From Branchiostoma floridae (lineage: Eukaryota; Chordata; Leptocardii; Amphioxiformes; Branchiostomatidae), in contig NC_049995.1 of the NCBI RefSeq assembly GCF_000003815.2, positions 10,441,853-10,481,677 of the forward strand: 39,825 nt of DNA, in the 5' to 3' direction. Position 1 is the stretch's first letter; the number at the start of each line of letters is the position of its first letter. Positions 11,501 to 21,705 of this stretch are shown in pieces. The notes under the pieces are model-generated. The model did no database searches. It was not told where the DNA came from and was given only the letters and a program-made list of their open reading frames with translations. A program made the position numbers and the translations under genes.

Positions 11501-14500
11501 TTGTATCGGGCTTCTGCAAAGACTTTCCGCAAGAGGCATCTGATTTCTTAAGATAAGATAGCCAACGTAACGTAGTATACATTGTAGACGTAGTAAGATA
11601 TGATAATATCATATCATACACTGTAATTATACTGATCTGCTTTTAGATGACAGTGTACTCACACATATGACCGTCTCCGTTTCAATAGCCCTTGGGCCAC
11701 ACAATTTTTAGGCAATCACCACAGCAGGGGGCTAGTCCACCGATAGTGTTGTACAGTCAAACTTGCCCAAGTCGACCACCCGTGGGACCGGGAAAAAGCG
11801 ATCGATTTGGTCAGGTGGTCGGTTAGAAGAGTATCGACTCACAACATACCCGATGCATAGTTTAGATGGTTTCCGTTGTGTTTAATGGCAAATAGCAAGC
11901 ACACGCACGTGCATCCACTGTCATCGTTATTTTGATTTGAACATAACATCGTAATGGTAGTCAAAATCCGACGCAAACTGGCCGATTTCGGCAAAAAAAA
12001 TTGCGCTAATCATCATCGGAAATCTATGACACCTAAAAGATGAAAATGACGCCGTCGTTATGGGCAGGGATTTGTTCCTGTGCGGTCCCAATTTTTGTCG
12101 TTGGCCAGGTGGTCGCTGTAAAGAGGTCGCTAAATGCTTACGTAAATGGGGAATTTTCGGGACCGAGAAAAAGCGGTCGTAATGGCCAAGTGGTCGCTAA
12201 GAAGAGGCGGTCGCTTGGGCAGGTTTGACTGTATGTAGGAACCAAACTCCCAATCTCTTGATTCAGAGCTAGAAGCAAGGTCACCAAGGAGGTTATTACA
12301 CAGGCAGATAACCTTCCTGTTGACAAACTACTACGTACGGTACACTTCAGTTCAGTATGCCTAACATCTGTCAGTAACGTGTCACATATGACACTTCTGT
12401 CTTCACTTGACGAATTAAAGACATGAGTGAAATAAGTACTAGTAGTAGTGTATAGGCATCTTGGATAAAGGACGAGGAGGGTGGAAGAAAGAGTGAATAA
12501 AAGAATGGGGAAGGAAGAAGTAAAGGAGCTAGTTAGTACGGAAAAAGTCCATGCTGAAAGTAGCAAAACAAAGCCAAACTTTCAATCCTGCCAGACCAAC
12601 TTTGGACCCGGGCCAAACTTCTTATCCTACCAGTCTCCGCTTACACCATCTTCCAACTCACATTTTGTCACTCACGACAGTATCAAATATAGAGTTAATG
12701 TAGTTGTAATCATTCAATACGTAGAATGTTTGCGAGGTATTTGATTTGATAAGACGTGTGAGAAATGAACCTGTAGAATGCTTCTGTCTTCTCTGTCACG
12801 AAGAGTAGAAGCCATTTTCAGTGAGCTCAACTATTTGTAGATCATTTTAAATAAACTGTATTGATAGCATTTCAAATAGACATATGTGTACAAGACAGCA
12901 CTGATCTATTCTAAACACGGTATTAAACATCTATTGACGTCTGTTTAGATGTGGCTCGGGTGATTTTTGCCACAGCTGTACCAAACTAGCCATGTCTGAT
13001 AAAAATCAACACACGTGCCACCGATATATCTCTTTGCGAACCCCTGTGGCCTTCCATTGCATTCATGCATAATGTTCAGCATATCTTTGTTAGTCTGTGA
13101 CCAGACCCTCTGGTCGACAGACTTTTAGTTTTGTCACGTTTACGCGCGTTCGCAGCTGTATCTGTATGTTCCCGTTGTCTGAATTCTATGTGGTTTGGCA
13201 GGTCCTTTGTACTGAGGTTGACGATGATGCACGTGAACTTTTTTTTGCGGCAGGTGGTTTTATTATGGATTTTATGAAAATAACACCCCTACAATTTGTT
13301 CGTCTTGCGGTGTTTTGGTCCAGATCCTCTGTATGTGGGTCATGGTGTCATTGGAATTTGTCAAGCAGATGTGTGGTGTTACCTGATCGTCAAAGTTATT
13401 CGCGTTCGCATCGGTATCTGCATGTTCCCGTTGTCGCATACGTACGTTGTTTGGCAGGTCATCTGCACTGAGGTTGACGATGATGCACGTTGTTTTTTTG
13501 TTTTGTTTTTGCGGCAGTTGGTTTTATTAGGGACGCAATAAAAATAACACCCCTACAAAATGTTCATCTTTCGGTGTATTAGTCCAAATCCCCTGTATAT
13601 GGGTCATGCTGTAATTGAGATATTGCAAGCAGATGCGTGATGTTCTCTGGTCGTCAATGTAACGCGCGTTCGCATCTATATCTGCATGTTCCCGTTGTCG
13701 CATACGTTTGTGGTTTGGCAGGTTCTCTACACATAGTTGGACGATGATGCAAGGTGTTTTATTTTTTCGGCAGCTGTTTTATTATGTATGTAATAATTTC
13801 AGAAATCACCCCTGCAAATTGTACGTTTCACAGTGTATTGGCCCATGTCTGCATATGGTGCCCGTTGAGGTAATTGGGTATAGTTAAGCAGATGCGCGAT
13901 ATGTGCAAGAATTTTACGCGCGTTTGCTTTCTACCTCTTATTCAACAAGTTTATCCGTACTACTTTATGTACCAGCATCATGGACCCCGGGATTCACCCA
14001 TTAACACTGTGTCATGCTACCTTATGGCTTCACACTAGTTAAAAACTTATCGCACAGTTCATCATCAACAGCTGTGTGTTATCGTATGTGGGACATGGGA
14101 ACCGACATCTAATGTTCCACTAATGACCCTGTCAATCAAATACCTCCTGTCGCCGTTTGCAATGAAGCGTGTAAGAATTCTCGTCCCAAATGAAGTTTAG
14201 CCATATTATATTCCCGGACTTCGACTAAGAAACATCAAGGTCCTATTCCGTATTTCATACTTATTACGTCCATAACAGAAACATGTTAAATACTTGGTGC
14301 GTTTGTCAGTCTGCCTGTCGGTCTTGTAGGTGTGTCTGTGTGTGAATGTGCCTGTGTATTAGAGTAGACCATCCGGTAACTTATCGTCACCATATCTTTT
14401 TGACTTTGGCCACATGTTATCTCACAATCCATACCTGTTTAGTAAGATTCACATGGCACAGAAATATTAGGCAACTTTAGATACAACGATATATCTAACA

Positions 14501-17500
14501 CCATGAAAAGAATCATATAGGATATAAGCACAACGTCACACACCAAAGAAGACAAAATAAGCAACATATACCAGACCGACGTCACAGACTATGTTACCTA
14601 CGGTCACTTGTTTATCTTATAAATATGTGGGGTAAATACTATAGGGGACGGTATCTTCTATCATCTCTATCGCACGATCTCCCAATGACATATCAAGTAC
14701 AAGTATGACCTAGTTGACCTCTTTGACCCCATCAGTCGTACGATGTTATGACGTCATAGCAAACTTACACCCATGACAGGACACACTTGTACCAGTTTGG
14801 CGCCTACTGTAAAGGGTTGAATATTTGCGGTGATTTTATGTTATGTCTCGCGGTAAGCTCTTTCATCGCCAACTTTCTTTAAACAACTGCAAACATTTCA
14901 TCTTTTACAGTAAATCCCTGCATTGCAGTTTCAATCGCAAAATTAAAGCCACCGCAAACGTTTCACATTTTACAGTAAAACACTGCATGGACGTTTTATC
15001 CAGGAACTTTGAAGCCACTGTAAACACTCTATTTTTTCTCCACGAAATTAAACCCCTGTGAATATTTTTTCCTCCTTTACAATATTACTTAGATAACCCC
15101 CATTCATACCCTCACACCATTTTACACCAACTGTTAGTGTTACGTTACGCAGTGCAGTAGTAGGTATTTTCCAGCTGCAAAAACCTAGCTTGATGTCTGT
15201 TTCTCATTGTAACTCCCTGTCCCCCGTGGTGAGATGGTACTGATCCGTGCATTCCTTACACATCAGTGTGCATGGATCAAACCATGTGTCAATGCAATCC
15301 TCCTGTTTGTACTTGGACTTTTGTGGCCATGTTGGTTTCAAAACGGTTTTTGAATGCTCTCATGTACCAAGCACTAATAGGGCAAATGTTGATCCATATA
15401 TGTGTGTTTAATTGTACTGTAATTAGCTGTTATACATGTAGAACTTACGAAAGTCGCTGTACTTTTGTCGTGTCAATAAAGATTATTATGTTTGAATAGC
15501 GGAAGGGCATCTTTTGGTTGGGGCTGCACTCGTTTTTACGGAAGGGGTGTAACCTTGGGGATCCAGTGTTCGAGGAGTTGCTAGTGGGAGGGCTAGTAAC
15601 CCCTCCCTGTAAAGACATACTTACTTAGTATCCTACTACTGTAACAACTAGGCACAGCCTTGAGCGACATTCGTGAAACTTATCAGCATTCAGTTCTATC
15701 AATTAGGCCTAACCACGTAACCTACGTAAAAATGAATACAAACTTGCTACTAATACAATTTCATTAATCTATTATTTTATCAGTAAAAAAGTTGCTATGG
15801 AGTTTATCGGAACAAAATCTATAGAAGCTATTGTCCCGTGTGGACTCTTCTATTGTTAGTTGGTTATGGATATAAATGGTTAGTCACTTGGAGAGTTGCA
15901 TGGCAACTTTTAAGACAATAGTGTATTGCTAATTTACGGCTAACAATGTGATGAAATTAACTTTTTTTCCTTAGTGTGGGCAAGGAGATAAAGATACCCC
16001 TTCTTTTAACAATAGACTGGTTACTTTTTACACACATTTGTTTAGTACCTGAATGCCAGCCAGTTTTGATAGTCTCTACCAGATTGAATTATCCGGCTAT
16101 TATACTTTTTTTTTATAGGGAGAATAATTTGGCAGAGAAGCTTTGCTACCAGATGAGTTGACCGGTCGCGCATGAACCTTAGCATTGTCTGACTCCCCTG
16201 GACAATTCCCGATTTTTCCCCGGAGTTCTACGAGCCCCGCACCCCCGTAGGAAGGCCTGGTAGAGACTACTATTTTCAGTGCTGATGCACAAGCCAGTCC
16301 CTCTGTTCTAGAACCAACATGCCCGAGGCCGCCAAGAAATTTCACCACGGCCCAGTTATAGTCTTATAGAGATTAGGGGTAAAAAATCCCGGCTTTAGTA
16401 TTAAAAAGAACGTAATTGTCAATGTCAATAGTTGTAACTCAAACCAACCCCGTAAAATTTCCCGGTGTGCGTTAATGAACTGGGCGGGCGGGCTACTCTC
16501 CTAGCACCGTAGAGATAGCGGCGAGATCCCGATGATATTATTAGTAGGCTAAGTTTTGTAACGTTCTTTAGATCCTGGTAAAAGATGTCTCAGTGTTTGC
16601 AGAGTTTATTAGTTTAAAGGGGCATCAGACGAGAGGAGGTCATACCCTCGCGGATCCTCGGACAGTGTTATGTGACCAAACATCCACTTTGTACGTGACA
16701 CATACTGTAAATGCATTTAATTTCGCGGGGATTTAATTTCGCGTTAGCGGGAAAATGGAGAGTTCGCGGTAGTGCCAAACAATGTAGTCACATACTGTAA
16801 TGAGAAAATTTTCGCGGTGGTTTAAAGTTCACGGTGAGACTGCCACGCGAAAACGCGAACATGAAACCACCGCGAACATTTCTGCATTTACAGTATACCA
16901 TAGCCTGGTAACCATACCATCGTGAACTCCCCGGTATCTCTTCGGTGCTGGGAGCGTTGCCCGCCCGCCGAGTTCGCTAGCGCACGTCGGGGAATTTTCA
17001 ACGGGGTTGGTTTTAATTGCTTCCATAGGCCAGCAAGGAGAAATTAAAATTCCGGGTGGAAAAATAGGTTGTCAGAAAAAGACGTCTTCTTAGTAGGACT
17101 TGGACCTAGGCATATCACCCCTTATATCCGGCCCGCTTAGAATGGTTACCAAGTCAGCCAAATACAACATTCACACTATTTCGTCGCGCAATTTTTAAGT
17201 GTCGTACGATTTTCATACTGCCAAGTTAGAAATTATACAATAGGCCATCGGAAGTGATCTACGACAAGGTTTTCCCTTACAAGACTACCGAATCTCGTAC
17301 GACTAATACACGACGCTCGCACGACTCGTAAACCTGTCGTATTTGACGGAGATTTATGTCGATCTTCACTGTACCACCACAATGCCACGTTCTTTTCAAG
17401 CCTTTCACATTTGTACACACATAAATACAGACCCAATTTTTAACTATTGACAGACAAGGAGGCATTGTTATCTGCAGACGCCAGGCCAAATAAAATACGA

Positions 17501-17657
17501 CCCAAACAACGCAAACATTCAGCCGTAGTGTAGGTCTGTATCAAGGAGCGTAAGAAAAACTTAAAAGTCTGAGCGACGTCTTACCAAGTTTCTTCATGAA
17601 TTCCTCGAAGTTTTCGCTGCTGTCAAGCTTCCATGTTCCCGAGAGATCGACCGGCAT
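5515..17657 (-). CDS. Cellular retinol/retinoic-acid binding protein-like iLBP, 4 exons
   Basis: Exons on the minus strand: 17657-17585 (73 nt), 7310-7138 (173 nt), 6285-6175 (111 nt) and 5568-5515 (54 nt with stop TAG), phases 1, 0, 0. The 73/173 lengths equal those of typical FABP genes. The product has 136 residues. It opens MPVDLSGTWK, has SSENFEEFM, then EVNMALRKM and FDEKTADDKEVK (exon 2), and SVATWDGDKLVVTQK (exon 3). The MPVD start, VN.ALRK and SV.WDGDKL resemble vertebrate CRBP1. The portal residues, however, are Arg109 (YIREL) and R130-x-Y132 (VVCKRHY), the carboxylate-binding set of FABP/CRABP, where CRBPs have Gln. A fatty acid or retinoic acid is therefore a better predicted ligand than retinol. 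It is expected in the cytosol as a 10-strand beta-barrel carrier. Introns are about 10.3 kb, 852 bp and 606 bp. All donors and acceptors are GT/AG (GTAAGA, GTGAGT, GTAGGG). Tandem neighbour of the divergent iLBP gene. Confidence 0.93.
6684..7142. repeat. 45-bp duplicated segment within intron 2 of the CRBP/CRABP-like gene
   Basis: The segment ACGACGCCATTTTGTGTGAC and its flanks occurs at about 6687-6733 and again at about 7094-7140, where it forms the first bases of intron 2. In the distant copy the donor GTGAGT has become GCGAAT, so it cannot act as a duplicate donor. Confidence 0.6.
7935..8154. mobile_element. TA-flanked MITE, copy 1 (CTGTAAATGCA termini)
   Basis: Terminal inverted repeats CTGTAAATGCA and TGCATTTACAG are flanked by TA on both sides (7935-7936 and 8153-8154), as expected for a Tc1/mariner-type target duplication. 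The interior repeats phrases of TTTAAGTTCGCGG and its complement, so it can fold on itself. A second copy lies at 16703-16895. It sits in intron 1 of the CRBP/CRABP-like gene. Confidence 0.8.
8405..8424 (+). promoter_or_regulatory. DR2 plus inverted half-site cluster in intron 1
   Basis: The run reads GGGTCA-TG-GGGTCA followed at once by TGACCT. That is a DR2 pair (the spacing of the vertebrate Rbp1 retinoic-acid element) fused to an inverted half-site with zero spacing. It lies in intron 1 of the CRBP/CRABP-like gene, about 9.2 kb from its ATG. Regulatory use is inferred. Confidence 0.35.
9213..9922. mobile_element. Inverted-repeat element, GGCCACAGCAAGTA termini, long copy
   Basis: The left end reads AGGCCACAGCAAGTAAATTT and the right end, inverted, TAGGCCACAGCAAATACATT; both run on into TTTATGGAT. 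A shorter copy with nearly the same ends lies at 32141-32372. The interior of about 700 bp has no convincing transposase. Its small open frames look like noise. Confidence 0.7.
10000..11750. other. Intron 1 interior, no gene or clear repeat seen
   Basis: AT-rich intronic sequence. Near 10080-10120 there is an ATGGCGGC (YY1-like) motif followed by CCTAGCAAC. No splice-framed exon was found. Confidence 0.4.
11752..12233. mobile_element. TA-flanked MITE, CAGTCAAACTTGCCCAAG termini
   Basis: Left end TACAGTCAAACTTGCCCAAG; right end CTTGGGCAGGTTTGACTGTA, inverted with one mismatch. TA on both sides indicates a Tc1/mariner-type target duplication. Subterminal phrases such as GGTCGCTAA and GGGACCG(A/G)GAAAAAGCG repeat inside. 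About 480 bp, non-coding. Confidence 0.8.
13070..13925. repeat. Tandem array, unit about 258 bp, just over three copies
   Basis: The phrase GACGATGATGCA recurs at 13220, 13476 and 13740, i.e. spacings of 256 and 264. Each unit also repeats GTTCGCA..TGTATCTGTATGTTCC, TTTGGCAGGT and ATAACACCCCTACAA. Copies diverge toward the right. Non-coding; lies in intron 1 of the CRBP/CRABP-like gene. Confidence 0.8.
14706..14729 (-). promoter_or_regulatory. Triple nuclear-receptor half-site array (DR3-DR3)
   Basis: TGACCT-AGT-TGACCT-CTT-TGACCC, three half-sites in one orientation with exact three-base spacing (the DR3 spacing of VDR/RXR-type receptors). It lies in intron 1 of the CRBP/CRABP-like gene. Regulatory use is inferred. 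Confidence 0.35.
14803..15063. repeat. Degenerate repeats related to the CTGTAAA MITE
   Basis: Phrases of TTTTACAGTAAA followed by CTGCA and AAATTAAAGCCACCGCAAAC recur at about 14906 and 14970, with weaker traces to 15063. The wording resembles the interior of the TA-flanked MITE at 7935 but the ends are eroded. Confidence 0.45.
16440..17016. mobile_element. Inverted-repeat element with a second MITE nested inside
   Basis: The left arm at about 16440-16513 (CCAACCCCGT..GGGCGGGCGGGC..AGCACCGTAGAGAT) is matched in inverse by about 16933-17016 (ATCTCTTCGGTGCT..GCCCGCCCGCC..ACGGGGTTGG). The CTGTAAATGCA MITE at 16703-16895 sits in the spacer, so it probably inserted later. No coding content. Confidence 0.6.
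16703..16895. mobile_element. TA-flanked MITE, copy 2 (CTGTAAATGCA termini)
   Basis: Same termini and TA flanks as the copy at 7935-8154, and the same interior phrases (TTTAATTTCGCGG, TCGCGGTGGTTTAAAGTTC), with an internal deletion making it about 27 bp shorter. Two copies in one intron allow the exact ends to be fixed by comparison. Confidence 0.8.
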
Positions 17658-17832
17658 GGTGAAGAAGGGTTGTTCGGTGTTGGATGCGGGGAAGGCCGAA
17701 GAGGTTGTGTGGTGGCTACGATGGTCGAAGTCCGGAGACGAAGTGAGAGGGTCTTGTAGCGACGACGTGGGACGAAAGAAAGGGGGTGGGTCCGGGTGGA
17801 GGCTGGGAAGGGGGTGTGGTCGGGCGATTATT

Positions 17833-17845
17833 TGAACTTTGCCCT
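17833..17845 (-). promoter_or_regulatory. DR1-like element upstream of the CRBP/CRABP-like gene
   Basis: On the minus strand AGGGCA-A-AGTTCA, a DR1 of HNF4/RXR style, 176 bases upstream of the ATG at 17657. It is the counterpart of the DR1 upstream of the tandem paralogue. Inferred regulatory role. Confidence 0.4.
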
Positions 17846-17857
17846 CAAGGGCCAAGA

Positions 17858-19260
17858 AAATAACGGTGCCGTGTCAGTCAACTGGGAAAATAGGACGGCA
17901 AGGGCAAGGAATATTCCATTCGTTAGAAACTGTGGGGTTGGGTGCCTTTCCCACAATTTTGTAATGTGATCATGAACAAAATTAAATTCCATAAATGTAG
18001 ATATAAATTTGGATGTGTCAATAAAATCAATACCCCACTTCTTACATTTAATATAGACTTTTCCGATATTATTTCAATATGAATCTAAAAATGGACGAGT
18101 CTAATGTTGGTCATACGGTTGTCACGCGCTGCACATACAGTACTACAGTGTACATAGGGGGCAGTAGGAGAGATGGCCTTGTTAGATATCTACTGCATCC
18201 GTTTCTACATATATTACAATTGTATGGCATGACTTAGATTCTTGCCAACTGCCCCTGCGTAGTCATTGCTAGGCTTTGGTAATCTCAAATACAGCCTCTT
18301 CCAGGCATTCAATTTGGGGAATGCCTACCGACTACAGTAGTCTCTTGCAGGCTCTCTGAGAATGGCCAATTGATGTAACATGTGTATATGTATGAGTGAA
18401 AATATAGAGAATAGCAGTGTAGTAGTTAGTAGCATAGTGATATATTGTAGTAAGTAATTATAAACTGTCAGTGACTTCGTCTGTCTAGCCTATTTACAGA
18501 ACTAAACTTCGTTTTATGTGCTCAACGAGTCCATTAGCATTACATTAGCTAGCGCTGCGTTATAGCGTTAGCCTAAATCTCACTCTTAGCGCCCAGACTG
18601 CCTGATTTTTAGTCCCCGGCTGCGAGAGGTTTTTAACACAGGCTTAGTCCCATGAAGTCTGAGAGACAGGCTATGTATTATATCAATCACTGAAAGCTTT
18701 TCTTGTCTTTTTTTCGTGTAGGGATGGAATTAATAGTTAGGGTTAGACACTCTGCTAATATTCTGTTATAGTCATTGAAACGATGTTTATGGTCGTCTCG
18801 GGGTGCTTTATTTGACCATGTATTGTATGCATATATTTGAGTGCTTGTTTAGGCCACATTGCCTTAATTTGTTGGATGCCATCCGCGCGCATTTATTTTC
18901 GCCTGTTCTCTCAGAAAAATGTGTCACCCAATATCAACCAGAATTTCATGTTTACCGGAGGACCTGCTCTCCAGGGTAGGGGGGAATGGCAATACAAACA
19001 CGATTGAAATGGCGACGATTATCTCACGCAGTCTTACTTGAGGTGAACATAAGACAAACCAAGCCTGGGAAAGAAGGCTGCCATGACGAATATCAATAAA
19101 GAGAGATTAAAAAGTTTTCTATGTTTTCTGTTATCTCTACGTTGTTGCCGTACACAGTCTTGATGGTGACAGATTGCACCGTTACACCGCCTATGTTGAC
19201 ACAGTTGTCTACATTCCGTCAGCGTTACATAATGCAGAGTCCATGGTCCACTTGTGTATG
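17858..19260. other. Intergenic stretch upstream of the CRBP/CRABP-like gene
   Basis: No coding exon with usable splice sites was found on either strand, and no clear repeat. The presumed promoter lies at the left end. Confidence 0.4.
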
Positions 19261-19269
19261 GCGGGACCA

Positions 19270-19915
19270 ATGAAAAACATCGTACACGTACACGTACACA
19301 TGTGTGTCGATTACACATTGGTAACCCTGTAAATATAGTGTAAGAGAACGTTCAGTTACTTTTCTTTGAATGCTTATGTCTCGTTCTCAAATAGTTCATT
19401 GTATTATTCTTAAATAAAAGAAGACAAGTTTTACTATGTATTTGTCAGTACATGTACACATGTGTGTCTATTACACATTGGTAACACTGTTACTATTGTG
19501 TAAAAGAACTTTCAGTTATCTGTGTTCCAATTCTTTTGTCTCGTTCTCAAATATTTTATTGTATTATTCTTTAGTAAAAAGAAGACAAGTCTTACTATGT
19601 ATTTATAAGTATATACGGTACACATGTGTGTCTATTACACGTTGGTAACACTGTTACTATTGTGTAAGAGACCGTCCAGTTATTTGTGTTCCAATTCTTT
19701 TGTCTCGATTTCAAATATTTCATTGTATTATTCTTCGATAAAAATAAGACAAGTTTTACTATGTATTTGTAAGTACATGTACACATGTGTGTCTATTACA
19801 CATTGGTATTAAACACTTTTACTGTTGTGTAAGAGACCGTCCAATTATTTTTCGTTCTCAAATGTATTATTATATTATTCTTTGATAACAAAAGGACAAG
19901 GTTTATTACGTCTTT
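19270..19915. repeat. Tandem array, unit about 162 bp, four copies
   Basis: The phrase TACACATGTGTGTCTATTACAC followed by TGGTAACAC begins anew at about 160, 164 and 162-base steps (TTACAC at 19311, 19471, 19635, 19797). Each unit continues with TTGTGTAA.AGA and CAAATATTTTATTGTATTATTC. The short frames across it are repeat artefacts. Confidence 0.85.
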
Positions 19916-20886
19916 AATAGTATTCCATTTTCAGATACATTTCTAAAACGAAGTTTTGAATGATTACGAGTCCTCAAGAAATGTGGTACAGCCAGGGACG
20001 TTTAAAATGCATTTTTTGACTATAAGAATAGGAGGCTATTTCTCATTAGGCTATTTCTCATTAGGTGCAGTTAATATCAATTCTGCTAGGAGGCGCGAAC
20101 ACAACGTGTAACAAAAGACCAGCAAGGTGAATATGCCAGCATGTTCATCACATAGCTTTTATTCTTTAAGAAATGAACAGAATATGAAAATTGATATATT
20201 CTCCCTTTTCTTTACAACTTGGCAACCGATCATATGATCATATCATAAACATTTGAAATATAAATTCACTTATGAAAGTATACAAGTGATTATATCATAA
20301 TTCTTATATGATAATTCCCGAGATGACACATTCTAGTTTCATTTCATATCGACATTTTAAACAGTAGATTAAAAATTCAAACGTCATATCTTACATAGTG
20401 TGGAATGGTTTGTATAATGCCTATGTCTCCTCAACTCTGATTGGTCCATAGTTATCAGCATTGTGATTGGTTCCGAATTTGCACCGTTCTAATAATCAAT
20501 AGAAAGTTGGACTTTTGAACCCTAAATATGATTTTTGTCTTTGCAACAAAAATTTTTAAGGTATTTTTCTCATACTTACGTCACTCCAGTTTGATCAAAA
20601 GTAGAAATCTTGTAATTCTTCAAAGACAGCACTTTGTACATAATTATTAGATAAACATTTTTTGCACCTCCTCAATAACATTTGATGCTATAGCTAGTCG
20701 AAAAGGCAAAGCAAGTTCATAGATTGCTTTCTTATATATACTAATATTTTAACACTCTTTCAATTGCACTTTGTAGTACCTTTTTTACCTTAATTTACTG
20801 ATAAGACGTGATAAAGAGTTTTTACAGTTAGTGCCAAACTAATTCAACTGCCTGGACGGTATGGGATCATTAAACATGCAAATACA
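19916..20886. other. AT-rich intergenic stretch
   Basis: No gene seen. A 15-base segment (AGGCTATTTCTCATT) is directly duplicated near 20034-20064. Confidence 0.4.
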
Positions 20887-21080
20887 TACACCAAAAAGTA
20901 GTTACTCACGCAACTGGATATGGTTTTGAAACGGTCAGACGTTTCGGATAGAATCCACTATCCTTCGTCAGTGACACCATTATCACAGTGTCACTGACGA
21001 AGGATAGTGGATTCTATCCGAAACGTCTGACCGTTTCCAAAACCATATCCAGTTGCTTGAGTAAATACTTTTTGGTGTAT
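20887..21080. mobile_element. Hairpin element with hammerhead-ribozyme-like core
   Basis: Arms at 20887-20977 and 20988-21080 are almost perfect inverted copies around a 10-base loop, with outer ends ATACACCAAAAAGTA. In the right arm, 20994-21000 is CTGACGA, followed by a hairpin (GGATAG/CTATCC, loop TGGATT) and GAAAC (21020-21024), then a possible 3-bp stem ACG/CGT. This is the order of a hammerhead core (CUGANGA, stem II, GAAA, stem III). An extra A precedes stem II and no local stem I is visible, so activity is doubtful. Hammerheads are known in Penelope-like elements and retrozymes. Alternatively this is an ordinary MITE. Confidence 0.75.
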
Positions 21081-21538
21081 CTTATTACCAGGATGTCCAA
21101 CCTACGTGTCATACATATACATGTATATGGTCAAGTGGAATTTATGTACGTAGTTAAATGATAATGATAAAGATATGATTATAAGATGGTTGAAAAGAAA
21201 ACAAAACGATTCTTCTAAGAACCTAGATAAAGACTTGCTCTGTATTTCTTCTTGGGTATAGTTACTGTAATAAAGCTTACTTGTCAGAAAGTAACCTGTC
21301 CAATTTTAACGTCACATTTCCACAAAGGAGCCCGGTTCGGTAGTTTTTAGGAACGGAAGTACAGTATAACAGACAGCAAAGAACACAAAACAGACCAACA
21401 TTTTACGGTATGCCTTGTACATATTTATAGGCATAAACTTAAATCCATCGTATCTACAAACAGCTCGGCCTGGCTCCGAGTAGGCAATGTTTGCGATTTG
21501 AAATCGGAAAATAAATTTGTTTATCAAGAGTATAGTTT

Positions 21539-21544
21539 TTTATT
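21539..21544 (-). other. Candidate polyadenylation signal AATAAA
   Basis: AATAAA on the minus strand, 162 bases past the stop codon of the MS4A-like gene, a suitable position for its 3' end. Confidence 0.4.
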
Positions 21545-21705
21545 ACACAAATTAAGCTCATGACAATTTTTAGAATGTTCTTGTGTTTAGTTGTCTTTTG
21601 CATTACACGTTTCGTTCATGAAAGCTGCCAGGCTGCGCCCCGGTTTGGAAATGTGACCGAAGTATATACAGTTGTTCTGTCTCGCTTACATAGTCCGGCT
21701 GTGGT

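Noticed and set aside
17541-17855. Longer N-terminus for the CRBP/CRABP-like protein
   Set aside because: The in-frame extension upstream of 17657 has no ATG and is Pro/Ser-rich 5' UTR read-through. The 73-nt coding exon from 17657 matches the family exactly.
19034-19812. Several short frames at 19.0-19.8 kb
   Set aside because: They repeat with the 162-bp tandem unit.
21312-21527. 71-codon minus-strand frame with a hydrophobic segment
   Set aside because: It lies past the stop of the MS4A-like gene, partly beyond the candidate AATAAA, with no splice link.
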